A stretch of 64,000 nt of DNA. It comes from SLRI01 sp942491185. GTDB taxonomy: Bacteria; Pseudomonadota; Alphaproteobacteria; Geminicoccales; Geminicoccaceae. The DNA lies in assembly GCA_942491185.1 (NCBI GenBank), contig CALOAB010000022.1, forward strand, positions 22,635 to 86,634, given 5' to 3'. The notes under the pieces were generated by a model. That model made no database searches. It was given only the letters and a program-made list of their open reading frames with translations, and was not told the origin of the DNA. A program made the translations under genes and the position numbers. Positions 55,087 to 63,206 of this stretch are shown in pieces (the first letter of the stretch is position 1; the number at the start of each line of letters is the position of its first letter).

Positions 55087-56184
55087 TCAGACGATCCGAC
55101 CGCGGGCGGCGACGTCGATCGTGCCGACCAGCTCGTCGCCGCGCACCGTGACCAGCCGGTCGACCATGTTCACGACGACGCAGACATGGTTGGGGATGAT
55201 GCTGACGATGTCGCCGATCTCGGGCTTGGCTTCGGCCTTGCTCAGATCCAGCATGCCATGCTCCTCGGCAAAGCCGTGGATCCTGGCGCCCGGGAACTCG
55301 CAAATGAGCCCGTGCCCGTCCAGTCCGCCGCCCGTGTCGCTGGTCAGGGTCTTGGAGCCCGAATCGAGGATGCCGCGTTCCGGACCGGCGCGGCTGACGA
55401 CCGTCGCATAGACCTTGAGCGCGCAATCCTCGAGCGTGGCAGCACCGCAGGCCAGCATCATCCGGTCGTTGAAGATCGACGTGCCCGAGCGGTGCTCGGT
55501 GGCACCCTCGATGCGGCCGAGATTGCGCAGATTGGGCGTGCCGCCGGTCGAGACGATGGTGACCTCGAGCCCGTGCTCGGCGAGGCCAGCCTTGATCGCA
55601 TCGAAATAGCGTTGGGTTTCCGCCATCTTGTCCTCTGGCGCGTAGAGGAGCAGGCCGTCGAAGCGCAGACCCGCGTGGCCGGCAATGCGTCTGGCGAGGG
55701 CGATGGCCTCGCCGGGTGTCTCGACCCCGGCCCGCTCACGACCGGTATCGCACTCGACCAAGACGCCAATGTCACGGCCCGCCTGGCGTGCCGCATCGGC
55801 GTAGTAGTCGACGGCCACCGGGTTGTCGGCGCAAGGCCTGATGGTGGCCCCATCACGGACCAGCCGTGCCAGGCGGGCCATCTTCTCCTCGCCCAGAAGG
55901 TTGTAGCTGATCAGGATATCGTCGAGGCCACCCGCCACCATCACCTCGGCCTCGCCGAGCTTCTGGCACGTGATGCCCTTGGCCCCGGCATCACGCTGCA
56001 TGGTGGCGAGGACCGGTGATTTGTGGGTCTTGATGTGCGGCCGGTTGCGGAGCCCGGCATCGTCGCAGGCCTTCTGCAACCGCGCGATGTTGCGCTCGAC
56101 GATGTCGAGATCGATCACGACCGCGGGCGTGCCGAGCTCCTTCGCGATCTGCTTGGCAAGCGGTGAGCTGGGCGATGGGGACAT
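55087..56184 (-). CDS. D-threonine aldolase-like PLP enzyme (DSD1/alanine racemase N-terminal fold)
   Basis: A 365-residue fold-type III PLP enzyme. The PLP lysine motif is NRPHIKTHKSPVLATMQRDA, preceded by TPAVVIDLDIVERNI, with ITCQKLGEAEVMVAGGLDDI and VLVECDTGRERAGVETP in the barrel. The C-terminal domain contains the metal-site motif EEHGMLDLS and IIPNHVCVVVNMVD, with the H and C that bind divalent metal in D-threonine aldolase and D-serine dehydratase. The reaction is therefore cleavage of a D-3-hydroxy amino acid or dehydration of a D-amino acid; which one cannot be decided. It lies 29 bases downstream of the creatininase-like gene on the same strand. Confidence 0.87.
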   Translation of the reverse strand: MSPSPSSPLAKQIAKELGTPAVVIDLDIVERNIARLQKACDDAGLRNRPHIKTHKSPVLATMQRDAGAKGITCQKLGEAEVMVAGGLDDILISYNLLGEEKMARLARLVRDGATIRPCADNPVAVDYYADAARQAGRDIGVLVECDTGRERAGVETPGEAIALARRIAGHAGLRFDGLLLYAPEDKMAETQRYFDAIKAGLAEHGLEVTIVSTGGTPNLRNLGRIEGATEHRSGTSIFNDRMMLACGAATLEDCALKVYATVVSRAGPERGILDSGSKTLTSDTGGGLDGHGLICEFPGARIHGFAEEHGMLDLSKAEAKPEIGDIVSIIPNHVCVVVNMVDRLVTVRGDELVGTIDVAARGRIV

Positions 56185-56213
56185 GAGATCGCGACCTTTC
56201 TTCAGCTGTCCAG

Positions 56214-56975
56214 CTAGGATCCGGACTTGTCTTGGGCCAGAGCATTGGCGAGCACGTCAGCGGCGGCCTCGAGCAGGCGCTCGCCCTTATCCGCCGTGGC
56301 GCGGCGGGCATCACCCATGACGCCACTGGCAGTGATGTCCTTGAACGATCGCCAATAGTGCATGGCACCGCTGAGCGCAGCACCGGCCCGCGCCGCCATC
56401 GGCCCTTGTGCCTCGCCAAGCTGGGACTTGTCGACCAGCTCCGGCTGGATGGCCAGCATCATCGAGGTTTCCGCCTCACCGGCATGCAGCACGCCCGGCT
56501 GGTCCTCGAGGATCGGCGCTATGGCCGCTTCGGCGAGGTGAAAATAGGTCGTGATGCCGACGGTGATGCCAAGCTCCCGGGTGAGCTCGGCGCTCATCGC
56601 GTTCAAAGCCGTGATGTTGCCGCCATGGCCATTGACGATCACCAGCCGCCGGAAACCGGCGCGCTTGATCGACTGGCCGAGATCGAGCAGCAGTGCCTGG
56701 TAGGTCGCAAGGCTGAGCGTGAAGCTGCCGCCAAACGCCATATGGTGCTGGGCGAGCCCGGCCCAGACGACCGGGGCGACGACGACCGGCTGGCCCAGCG
56801 CCACCAGCTTTGCCGCGGCTCGGTCGCACACCTCGCCGACCAGCCAGCAATCGGTGCCGGTCGCCATATGCGGGCCGTGCTGCTCGGTCGAGGCAACAGG
56901 CAGCATGACCAGCGCCCCCGCCGCCGCTCGATCATTGAGCTCGGCTGCCCTGAGCCGCTGCCACGCCGTCTCCAT
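56214..56975 (-). CDS. creatininase family protein
   Basis: A 253-residue metal-dependent amidohydrolase of the creatininase/MftE/ArfB fold. Metal ligands appear in LPVASTEQHGPHMATGTDCW (Glu and His) and RRLVIVNGHGGNITALNAMS, and the glutamate in LHAGEAETSMMLAIQPELV. Family members open cyclic amides such as creatinine or the formamidopyrimidine ring. The ATG complement at 56973-56975 follows GGGGAGGGG and is preferred over the longer frame. It is divergent from the M81 gene and upstream of the D-threonine-aldolase-like gene. Confidence 0.9.
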   Translation of the reverse strand: METAWQRLRAAELNDRAAAGALVMLPVASTEQHGPHMATGTDCWLVGEVCDRAAAKLVALGQPVVVAPVVWAGLAQHHMAFGGSFTLSLATYQALLLDLGQSIKRAGFRRLVIVNGHGGNITALNAMSAELTRELGITVGITTYFHLAEAAIAPILEDQPGVLHAGEAETSMMLAIQPELVDKSQLGEAQGPMAARAGAALSGAMHYWRSFKDITASGVMGDARRATADKGERLLEAAADVLANALAQDKSGS

Positions 56976-57095
56976 CACCCCTCCCCGATCCACTTGGAAT
57001 GAGCTTAGCCCCGTCGGCGCCGCGCGCAAAGACGGCTTGCATATGGCCCGATCTCAGGCGACGGTCCCGGGCAGGACATCGGCTGGAGCCAACGC

Positions 57096-58574
57096 ATGCG
57101 CCTGTTCACCGCCTCGCTCGCGACCGAGAGCAATTCCTTCTCGCCGATACCGACGACGCGCAAGGACTTCGAGGATCGTGTCTGGTTCCGCCCGGGCGAG
57201 CATCCCGATCGGGCGACCCATTCGACGGCCCCGCTCTTCGTCGCCCGCCAGCGCGCAGCACAGGAGGGCATCGAGCTGATCGAAGGGTCGTGCTTTTGGG
57301 CCGAGCCGTCGGCGCCGGTGCGGCAGGCCGACTACGAATCGATGCGCGACGAGATCCTGGCCGAGCTCGAGGCTGCCCTGCCCGTCGACGGTGTGCTGCT
57401 CGGCCTGCACGGCGCCATGGTGGCCCAGGGCTGCGACGACTGCGAGGGCGATCTGCTCGAGCGGGTCCGGGCACTGGTCGGCCCGAAGGCGGTGATCGGC
57501 GTCGAGCTCGACCCGCATTGCCACCTGACCGAAAAGCGGGCGCGGATGGCGGATATCATCATCCTCTTCAAGGAGTACCCGCACACCGACTTCGTCGAGC
57601 GGGCCGAGGAGCTGGTGACGCTGGTCACGGCCACGATCCGGGGCGAGATCAAGCCCGTGATGTCGCTCTACGATTGCCGCATGGACGATCTCTTCCCGAC
57701 CAGCCGGGAGCCGGGACGCGGCTTCGTCACCAAGATGCAGAGCCTGGAGGGCAAGGACGGTGTGCTCTCGGTCTCGCTCGGCCACGGCTTCACCCAGGGC
57801 GACGTGCCGGAGCACGGCGCTCGGGTGCTGGTCGTCACCAACGATGCCAAGGCCAAGGGCGATGCGCTCGCCACCCGGCTCGGCGAGGAGGTCCGCGAGA
57901 AGCGCGGCACGTGGCGACCGCCCTATCTCGGGCTGGAGGAAGCGATCGACGCGGCTTACGCGGCGCCCGAAGGCCCGATCGTCGTCGCCGATCCATCCGA
58001 CAATGCGGGCGGCGGCGCGGCGTCGGACAACACCAATGTGCTGCGCCGGCTGATCGAGCGCGGCTGCACGGATGCGGCGATCGGGCCGATCTGGGATCCG
58101 CTGGCCGTCGCCATCTGCCACGGTGCGGGCGTCGGCGCCCGGCTCGACCTTCGTTTCGGCGGCAAGGCGTCCAAGGCCTCCGGCCAGCCGATCGACGCCG
58201 AGATCGAGGTCATCGGCCTCAAGATCGATGGCGCGCAGTCGTTCGGCACCGCCAAGGTCGGCTATGGCGACGGTGCCGGCATCCGGATCGCGACAACGGG
58301 CGGCAGCGTCGAGGTGGCGCTGATCAGCGAGCGCACCCAGGCGCTCGGCACCGAGATCTTCACCGATCTCGGCATCGACCTCGGATCCAAGCGCTATATC
58401 GGCGTCAAGTCGACCAACCACTTCCACGCCGCCTACGCCCCGGTCGCCCGAGAGGTGCTCTATTGCGATGGCGGCGGCCCCTCGCCGCTCGACACGACGC
58501 GCTATCCCTACAAGAAGATCGCTCGGCCCCAATGGCCGCACGATCCGCTGCCGCCGGGGCGCCTCGTGCTCTGA
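57096..58574 (+). CDS. M81 family metallopeptidase (MlrC/microcystinase family)
   Basis: A 492-residue protein matching the two-domain MlrC family: MRLFTASLATESNSFSPIPT start, GVLLGLHGAMVAQGCDDCEG, GVELDPHCHLTEK, VADPSDNAGGGAASDNTNVL and the C-terminal KSTNHFHAAYAPVAREVLYC. Asp, His and His residues of these blocks are thought to bind zinc. MlrC itself hydrolyses linearised microcystin, but most relatives sit in unrelated catabolic clusters and the true substrates are unknown. It is the only rightward gene in a leftward cluster of C-N hydrolases, divergent from the creatininase-like gene and convergent with ridA. It has no signal peptide, so it is cytoplasmic. Confidence 0.9.
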   Translation: MRLFTASLATESNSFSPIPTTRKDFEDRVWFRPGEHPDRATHSTAPLFVARQRAAQEGIELIEGSCFWAEPSAPVRQADYESMRDEILAELEAALPVDGVLLGLHGAMVAQGCDDCEGDLLERVRALVGPKAVIGVELDPHCHLTEKRARMADIIILFKEYPHTDFVERAEELVTLVTATIRGEIKPVMSLYDCRMDDLFPTSREPGRGFVTKMQSLEGKDGVLSVSLGHGFTQGDVPEHGARVLVVTNDAKAKGDALATRLGEEVREKRGTWRPPYLGLEEAIDAAYAAPEGPIVVADPSDNAGGGAASDNTNVLRRLIERGCTDAAIGPIWDPLAVAICHGAGVGARLDLRFGGKASKASGQPIDAEIEVIGLKIDGAQSFGTAKVGYGDGAGIRIATTGGSVEVALISERTQALGTEIFTDLGIDLGSKRYIGVKSTNHFHAAYAPVAREVLYCDGGGPSPLDTTRYPYKKIARPQWPHDPLPPGRLVL

Positions 58575-58590
58575 GCCGTCCTGTCGGCGG

Positions 58591-58716
58591 CTAGAGTGCT
58601 TTAGGGTGACCGCAGACGAGGAAGGCAAGGCGATCGGCGCGCAGCGTAGTCGACCTACGTGAGCACCGATCGTCCGCAGTCTGACGAAGTATGCGGTCGC
58701 CCTGAAAGCACTCTAG
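58591..58716. repeat. 126-bp MITE-like foldback element between convergent genes
   Basis: The 24-bp left end (58591-58614) and 25-bp right end (58692-58716) are inverted copies differing by one base change and one insertion. Both begin CTAGAGTGCTTT. The interior folds back again: CGATCGG (58631) with CCGATCG (58666), and CGTAG (58645) with CTACG (58655). The right end overlaps the ridA stop: the TAG at 58715-58713 is part of the repeat. It may act as a bidirectional terminator. No coding capacity. Confidence 0.75.
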
Positions 58717-59183
58717 TCGTGGATCTTGATGATGCACTCGATCTCGACGGTCATGCCGTTGGGCAGCGAGCCCATGCCGATGGCCGAGCGCGCATGCCGG
58801 CCGCGCTCGCCCAGGACCGCGACGAAGAGGTCCGAGCAGCCATTGATGACCTTCGGGTGGTGGGCGAAGTCCGGCACGGCGTTGACCATGCCGAAGACCT
58901 TGAGGATCTCGACCTTCTCCAGGCTGCCGGCGGCCAGCTTGGCGGCGGCGAGCAGGCCGAGCCCGGTCGTCTGCGCATGCGCGTTAGCGGTCTCGAGATC
59001 GACATCCGCGCCGACCTTGCCGGCCGGGTAGCGACCGTCCTGGTCGGCCGGTCCCTGGCCGGAGAGATAGGCGATATTGCCGTCGCGCTTGAACGGCACG
59101 TAGGTGCCGCCCGGCTTCGGCAGGCTCGGCAGCGTGAGGCCCAACTCCTTCAGCCTGGCTTCCGGGTCGTGCGTCGTGGTCAT
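58713..59183 (-). CDS. RidA family protein
   Basis: A 156-residue member of the YjgF/YER057c/UK114 (RidA) family, subgroup with the longer N-terminus (KELGLTLPSLPKPGGTYVPF, IAYLSGQGPADQDGRYPAGK). The classical Rid enzymes remove reactive enamine and imine intermediates produced by PLP enzymes such as diaminopropionate ammonia-lyase, which is encoded in this cluster. The subgroup arginine that binds the substrate carboxylate is not obvious (GERGRHARSAIGMGSLPNGM). The start MTTTHDPEAR (59183) is chosen over a longer frame. Its stop codon lies in the foldback element. Confidence 0.87.
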   Translation of the reverse strand: MTTTHDPEARLKELGLTLPSLPKPGGTYVPFKRDGNIAYLSGQGPADQDGRYPAGKVGADVDLETANAHAQTTGLGLLAAAKLAAGSLEKVEILKVFGMVNAVPDFAHHPKVINGCSDLFVAVLGERGRHARSAIGMGSLPNGMTVEIECIIKIHD

Positions 59184-59211
59184 GGTCGGGTCTCCAAGGG
59201 GCGTTGCCGGA

Positions 59212-60366
59212 TCAGCCGGCTTTGGGCCAATCGACTGGATGGAAGAAACGGCCACCGACAATGGCGCCGGTAGCGAAGATGCGGCGCTCGGCATCGAGCA
59301 CCTCGCCGGTGACGTCCTCGAGCGGAAAGCGGCCCTCCTTGACCTGCAGCAGCGTCGCATCACCGACCTTGCCGGCCGCGAGGCTGCCGAGCTCGGAGCG
59401 CTGCAGCGCCTTTGCGGCGTTGCTGGTCGATGCCGCGATCACCTCGGGCAAGGGCATGCCGAGATTGAGGAACTTGGAGAGCGTGGTGACCTGGTCATAG
59501 GCCGGTCCGTCGATGCAGAGGCTGTGGATATCCGACGAGATGACATCGGGCTTGAAGCCGCCCTTGAGCATGGCACGAGCGGTCTTGTAGGCGAACGAGC
59601 CCATGCCGTGGCCGATGTCGAAGATGACGCCCTTCTCGCGCGCCAGCCAGACGGCATCCTTGACCCGGCCCTCGCCATCCACCGGCGTGTTGGGAAAGGG
59701 CCGAAATGCGTGGGTCAGCACATCACCCGGGCGCAACCGCTCGATCACCTCCTCGTAGGTGGGCGGTGGGTGGTCGATATGCGCCATGAGCGGCATGCCG
59801 GCGGCGTCCGCCACCTGGAGCGCTATGTCGAGCGGGGCAGTGCCCGAGGTGCCGGACGCGTAGCGCCCGACGCGGACCTTGATGCCGACGACGACGTCCC
59901 TGTTGGCTTTGGCGACCTCGACCGCCTCGGCCGGTGCCATCATCCGCATCTCCTCGCTCTCGCCGACCATGACGGTCTTGGAGAAGGCATAGATGCCGGC
60001 GAATGACACGTGCAGATAGGCGAGGATGCGTACGGCCGAGGGCTCGATGACGTGGCGGCGAAAGCCCTTGAAGTTGCCGGGCCCAGCACTGCCGGTGTCG
60101 ACCGCCGTCGTGACGCCGCTCGTTCGGCAGAACTCCTCGGCGTCGATGCCGAGCGAGGAGCCGCCCCAATAGACGTGGGTGTGCAGGTCGATGAGGCCCG
60201 GCGTCACGATGTGGCCGGAGACGTCACGAACATCCGCGCCGTCGCTGGCAAGCCCGTCGCCGAGCGCCGCCACCTGATTGCCCGTGAAGGCCAGATCGGT
60301 GACCCGGTCGGTGCCCGATGCCGGGTCGATGACATGGCCGCCCGTTAGGACGAGATCGAAGCTCAA
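59212..60366 (-). CDS. amidohydrolase/deacetylase family metallohydrolase
   Basis: A 384-residue amidohydrolase superfamily enzyme. It starts FDLVLTGGHVIDPASG, with the metal motif GLIDLHTHVYWGGSSLGIDA, the lysine position in VVGIKVRVGRYASGTSG, histidine in LMAHIDHPPPTYEE, and SSDIHSLCIDGPAYDQVTTL containing the catalytic aspartate. The pattern fits the EF_0837/AHA_3915 (PRK09237) group, whose members deacetylate N-acetyl-D-amino acids or act on cyclic amides. A TTG start at 60366 is preferred because AAGGGGGA lies at correct spacing. It probably works with the N-carbamoylase encoded upstream. Confidence 0.85.
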   Translation of the reverse strand: MSFDLVLTGGHVIDPASGTDRVTDLAFTGNQVAALGDGLASDGADVRDVSGHIVTPGLIDLHTHVYWGGSSLGIDAEEFCRTSGVTTAVDTGSAGPGNFKGFRRHVIEPSAVRILAYLHVSFAGIYAFSKTVMVGESEEMRMMAPAEAVEVAKANRDVVVGIKVRVGRYASGTSGTAPLDIALQVADAAGMPLMAHIDHPPPTYEEVIERLRPGDVLTHAFRPFPNTPVDGEGRVKDAVWLAREKGVIFDIGHGMGSFAYKTARAMLKGGFKPDVISSDIHSLCIDGPAYDQVTTLSKFLNLGMPLPEVIAASTSNAAKALQRSELGSLAAGKVGDATLLQVKEGRFPLEDVTGEVLDAERRIFATGAIVGGRFFHPVDWPKAG

Positions 60367-60397
60367 ATGGGTCCCCCTTGGGCTCTCGTTGGTGAGT

Positions 60398-61324
60398 CTA
60401 GTCCGGTGGCTCGGCACCGGTGCGCTCGACGATCAGCCGGTACTGGTCCGGCTGGCGGTGTCGGGCGAAGTTGAAGATGTTTTCCTTGTAGGCGCGACCG
60501 AGATCGAGGTCGGCGCGCGCGATGACCAGCTCGTCGTCCTGGGTCACGGCTTGGCCCACGACCTCGCCGGTGGGTGCTATGATCGAGGAGTTGCCGATCA
60601 TCTCGCAGCCCTCCTCGACGCCGCACTTGGCGGTGCCGACCACCCAGGTGGCATTGGCGTAGGCGCTGCCCTGCATGGAGAGCTGGTTGTGGAACTCCGA
60701 CAGCCGGTCGTGCTCCGGCGACGGCGGGTTGTGCCTTGGCGTGTTGTAGCCGATCAGCACCAGCTCGACATCCTGCAGCCCCATGACACGGTAGGTCTCG
60801 GGCCAGCGGCGGTCGTTGCAGATCGCCATGCCGACATGCCCGCCCATGGTCCGCCAGACCGGCCAGCCGAGGTCGCCCACCTCGAAATAGCGCTTCTCGA
60901 GGTGCTGAAAGGCGCGCCAGGGCTCGTGCTGGCTGTGACCCGGCAGATGGATCTTGCGGTACTTGCCGACGATGGCGCCCGCCTTGTCGACCAGGATGGC
61001 GGTGTTGAAGCGGCGGCCGTCGGGCGTCAGCTCGGCGTAGCCGAGGTAGAAGCCGATGCCCTTGGCCTTGGCCGCCTCGAACAAGGGCGCCGTCTCGGCC
61101 GACGGCATCTCGCGCTCGAAGAAGCTGTCCAGCTCGGCCGGGTCGGTCATGTACCAGCGCGGGAAGAAGGTGGTCAGCGCCAGCTCGGGGAAGACCACGA
61201 GATCGCAGCCATTGCCGGCCGCCTCGTCGAGCAGGGCCAGCATGCGGCGGATCACGTCGGCGCGCGAATGGGCCCGCTGGATCGGGCCGAGCTGGGCGGC
61301 GGCCAGGGTCAGGATGCGGCTCAT
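60398..61324 (-). CDS. N-carbamoyl-D-amino-acid hydrolase (nitrilase superfamily)
   Basis: A 308-residue carbon-nitrogen hydrolase. The Glu-Lys-Cys triad sits in DLVVFPELALTTFFPRWYM (Glu), GKYRKIHLPGHSQHEP (Lys) and HVGMAICNDRRWPETYRVMG (Cys). The block after the cysteine and the HNPPSPEHDRLSEFHNQLSM segment are those of D-carbamoylase, which hydrolyses N-carbamoyl-D-amino acids to the D-amino acid, CO2 and ammonia. The ATG overlaps the stop of the upstream lyase gene by four bases. With the amidohydrolase downstream it suggests a hydantoin- or dihydropyrimidine-like route. Confidence 0.9.
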   Translation of the reverse strand: MSRILTLAAAQLGPIQRAHSRADVIRRMLALLDEAAGNGCDLVVFPELALTTFFPRWYMTDPAELDSFFEREMPSAETAPLFEAAKAKGIGFYLGYAELTPDGRRFNTAILVDKAGAIVGKYRKIHLPGHSQHEPWRAFQHLEKRYFEVGDLGWPVWRTMGGHVGMAICNDRRWPETYRVMGLQDVELVLIGYNTPRHNPPSPEHDRLSEFHNQLSMQGSAYANATWVVGTAKCGVEEGCEMIGNSSIIAPTGEVVGQAVTQDDELVIARADLDLGRAYKENIFNFARHRQPDQYRLIVERTGAEPPD

Positions 61325-62478
61325 GTGGCGGCTCCCTCGAGCACCTCGGCGGCGGTGCGGCCGACGATCTGGGCATAGATGGCGGCGTCGGTGGCGCCCT
61401 CGGTCGAGATGCAGACGACGCGTGAATGCGGGCTCAGGCAGAGCGCCTCGCGCATGGCGACATCGCCCGCTGCGGCAGCAAAGCCCGCGATGGAAGCGGC
61501 ACCGGATTCGCCGCTGACGATGCCACGATCGGCAAGCTCGCGCATCATGTCGGCCACCGCCTCGTCGGTGATGGTCATGAAGGCGTCGCTGCCGGGCGCC
61601 AGGAGCTGCCAGGCGAGCATCGAGGGCTCGCCGCAGGCAAGGCCCGCCATGATGGTGTCGAGGTCGCCTGGGAAGGTTACAGGCGCTCCAGCCTCAGCGC
61701 TGGCGAAGAGGCAGGCGGCCTGGTCGGGCTCGACCACGACGAAGACCGGGCGGGCGCTGCCGAGCAGCTCCCAGAGCCACGACAGGACGCCTGCCGCCAA
61801 GCCACCGACGCCGCCGGCCACGAAGATGTGGGTGATGTCGGGCGCGGCGTCGAGGATCTCGGCGGCCAGCACCGCGTAGCCCTGCATGACGTGGCGGGGC
61901 ACGTCGGCGTAGCCGGGCCAGGAGGTGTCGGAGACGATCTGCCAGCCTTCCCGCTCGGCCACGACCGCCGCGTGGCGGACGGCATCGTCATAGGTGCCGG
62001 GCACGACGACGACCTCGGCGCCGAAGCCGGCGATGGCGTCGATCCGGCCCTGGCTCACCGTCTCGTGGACGAAGATGACCGCCTTCGCACCCACGCGGCG
62101 AGCACCCCAGGCGACGGCGCGGCCGTGATTGCCGTCGGTGGCGCAGCTCACGGTCAGGCCATCGCCGCCGCCGCGCTCGCGGGCCAGCAGCTCGACCGCA
62201 TAAGCCCCGCCCAGCGCCTTGAAGCTCATCAGCTCGAAGCGCTGGCTCTCGTCCTTGAGGCGCAGCGCCTCGACGCCCAGGGCCTCGGCCATGTCGGCCA
62301 GCTCATGGAGCGGCGTCGGCGCGTAGCCGGGCCAGCCGGCGATCACGGCCTGGGCGCGGCGGCCGGCGTCAAGCGACAGAATCGCCCGCTCGGCCTCGCC
62401 ATAGGCGCGTTCACGATCGGCGCCGGGATTGCGCAGCAGCGTTGCCGCACCATCGGCGCTCACCAAAGCGGCGCTCAT
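61321..62478 (-). CDS. dpaL: diaminopropionate ammonia-lyase-like PLP enzyme
   Basis: A 385-residue fold-type II PLP enzyme. The PLP lysine is in ELMSFKALGGAYAVELLARE, followed by VSCATDGNHGRAVAWGARRV and the glycine-rich phosphate clamp IFVAGGVGGLAAGVL. The conserved EPSMLAWQLL and SGESGAASIAGF blocks are those of diaminopropionate ammonia-lyase, which converts 2,3-diaminopropionate (either enantiomer) to pyruvate and ammonia. Related ureidosuccinate- or threonine-type lyases cannot be excluded. The start MSAALVSADG (62478) fits the family length, and the longer frame is not needed. First gene of the leftward unit, next to the operator-rich region. Confidence 0.85.
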   Translation of the reverse strand: MSAALVSADGAATLLRNPGADRERAYGEAERAILSLDAGRRAQAVIAGWPGYAPTPLHELADMAEALGVEALRLKDESQRFELMSFKALGGAYAVELLARERGGGDGLTVSCATDGNHGRAVAWGARRVGAKAVIFVHETVSQGRIDAIAGFGAEVVVVPGTYDDAVRHAAVVAEREGWQIVSDTSWPGYADVPRHVMQGYAVLAAEILDAAPDITHIFVAGGVGGLAAGVLSWLWELLGSARPVFVVVEPDQAACLFASAEAGAPVTFPGDLDTIMAGLACGEPSMLAWQLLAPGSDAFMTITDEAVADMMRELADRGIVSGESGAASIAGFAAAAGDVAMREALCLSPHSRVVCISTEGATDAAIYAQIVGRTAAEVLEGAAT

Positions 62479-62832
62479 TGGCGCCCCGCCAAGACGGCGG
62501 CATGGCCCTTCGCCTCCCGAAGCCAGTAGTGGCCATGGCACCACGGCGCCTGGCTCGATCCGGCCGAGGCGGTCTCGGCTGCGCTTCGAAATTCTTGCAT
62601 CCGCACATGTTGCACGGACGGTTGGCCTGCCGCAACGACTGGCTGTGCCACGAAGCGTATAGGAATAATAACCGAAAACGGGTGTGCTGGTCAAGCCGTG
62701 GCTCGGGTTCGATTGGCGACTATGCCCGAAGCGCGCAGCCGCATCGCCAACGACCTCACACGGCGCTGCAGATCCATACTGTAACAGCTTACATCAAAGC
62801 CGTTTTCTGCCACGCCTGCGGCAAGCTGTCAG

Positions 62833-62943
62833 CTCGGGTTCGTTTGCCGGAACTCGGGTTCGTTCGTCGGATTCCCGGGTTCGCTCGTCGATTTCTCGGG
62901 TTCGTTCGTCGCTGCGGGCGCCCTTCCCGGGTTCGTTCGTCGG
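62833..62943. repeat. array of five 17-bp direct repeats, CGGGTTCGTTCGTCG type
   Basis: Copies begin at about 62833, 62853, 62874, 62895 and 62926. The core is CGGGTTCGTTCGTCG, with single changes in copies 1 and 3. The first four are spaced 20-21 bp, two helical turns, and the fifth 31 bp. Two shorter relatives (CTCGGGTTCCGTTGCG) at 63001 and 63063 are interleaved with the palindromes that follow. Confidence 0.8.
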
Positions 62944-62947
62944 CGTT

Positions 62948-63089
62948 TTTGCGCTATACGCTACATAAGCATCGCTAATGAGTCGTTATATGCGACATTT
63001 CTCGGGTTCCGTTGCGTATAGCGCAACGAGCGAGCCGATTTGTTGCGCTATATGCGACACCGCTCGGGTTCCGTTGCGGTATATGCAAC
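62948..63089. promoter_or_regulatory. five palindromic operator-like sites with about 31-bp spacing
   Basis: Sites: 62948-62964, 62982-62996, 63011-63027 (GTTGCGTATAGCGCAAC), 63042-63058 (GTTGCGCTATATGCGAC) and 63073-63089 (GTTGCGGTATATGCAAC). The consensus is GTTGCGnTATAnGCrAC. The central TATA starts at 62955, 62987, 63017, 63049 and 63080, giving steps of 32, 30, 32 and 31. All sites would face the same side of the helix. The cognate regulator is not encoded in the window; size and symmetry fit an IclR- or GntR-type dimer (inference). Confidence 0.7.
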
Positions 63090-63206
63090 GAATCGGACGA
63101 CAGCGGCCCTTGGTTATAAGCATTGCTTATGGGCTGCGATTGGCTGGCGACGGCGGGGCGCGGCCGCGCTATGACCGGCCGCCAACACCGTTCCGGGAGG
63201 ACAAGA

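Larger units (their letters stand above)
62479..63206. promoter_or_regulatory. 728-bp divergent regulatory region between dpaL and the NIPSNAP gene
   Basis: No protein-like ORF is present. The part next to dpaL (62479-62820) shows nothing special. From 62833 it holds a direct-repeat array and then a palindrome array (separate entries), after which a ribosome site (GGGAGGACAAG) precedes the NIPSNAP start. The region must contain the promoters of both divergent units. Confidence 0.7.

Noticed and set aside
62684..62978. ORFs across the repeat region before the NIPSNAP gene
   Set aside because: Their residues simply translate the CGGGTTCGTT repeats. They have no ribosome site and the composition is arginine- and serine-rich.
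62833..63089. CRISPR-like array
   Set aside because: The repeats are 17 bp with only 3-14 bp between them and the intervals are not spacer-like. No cas gene is present.
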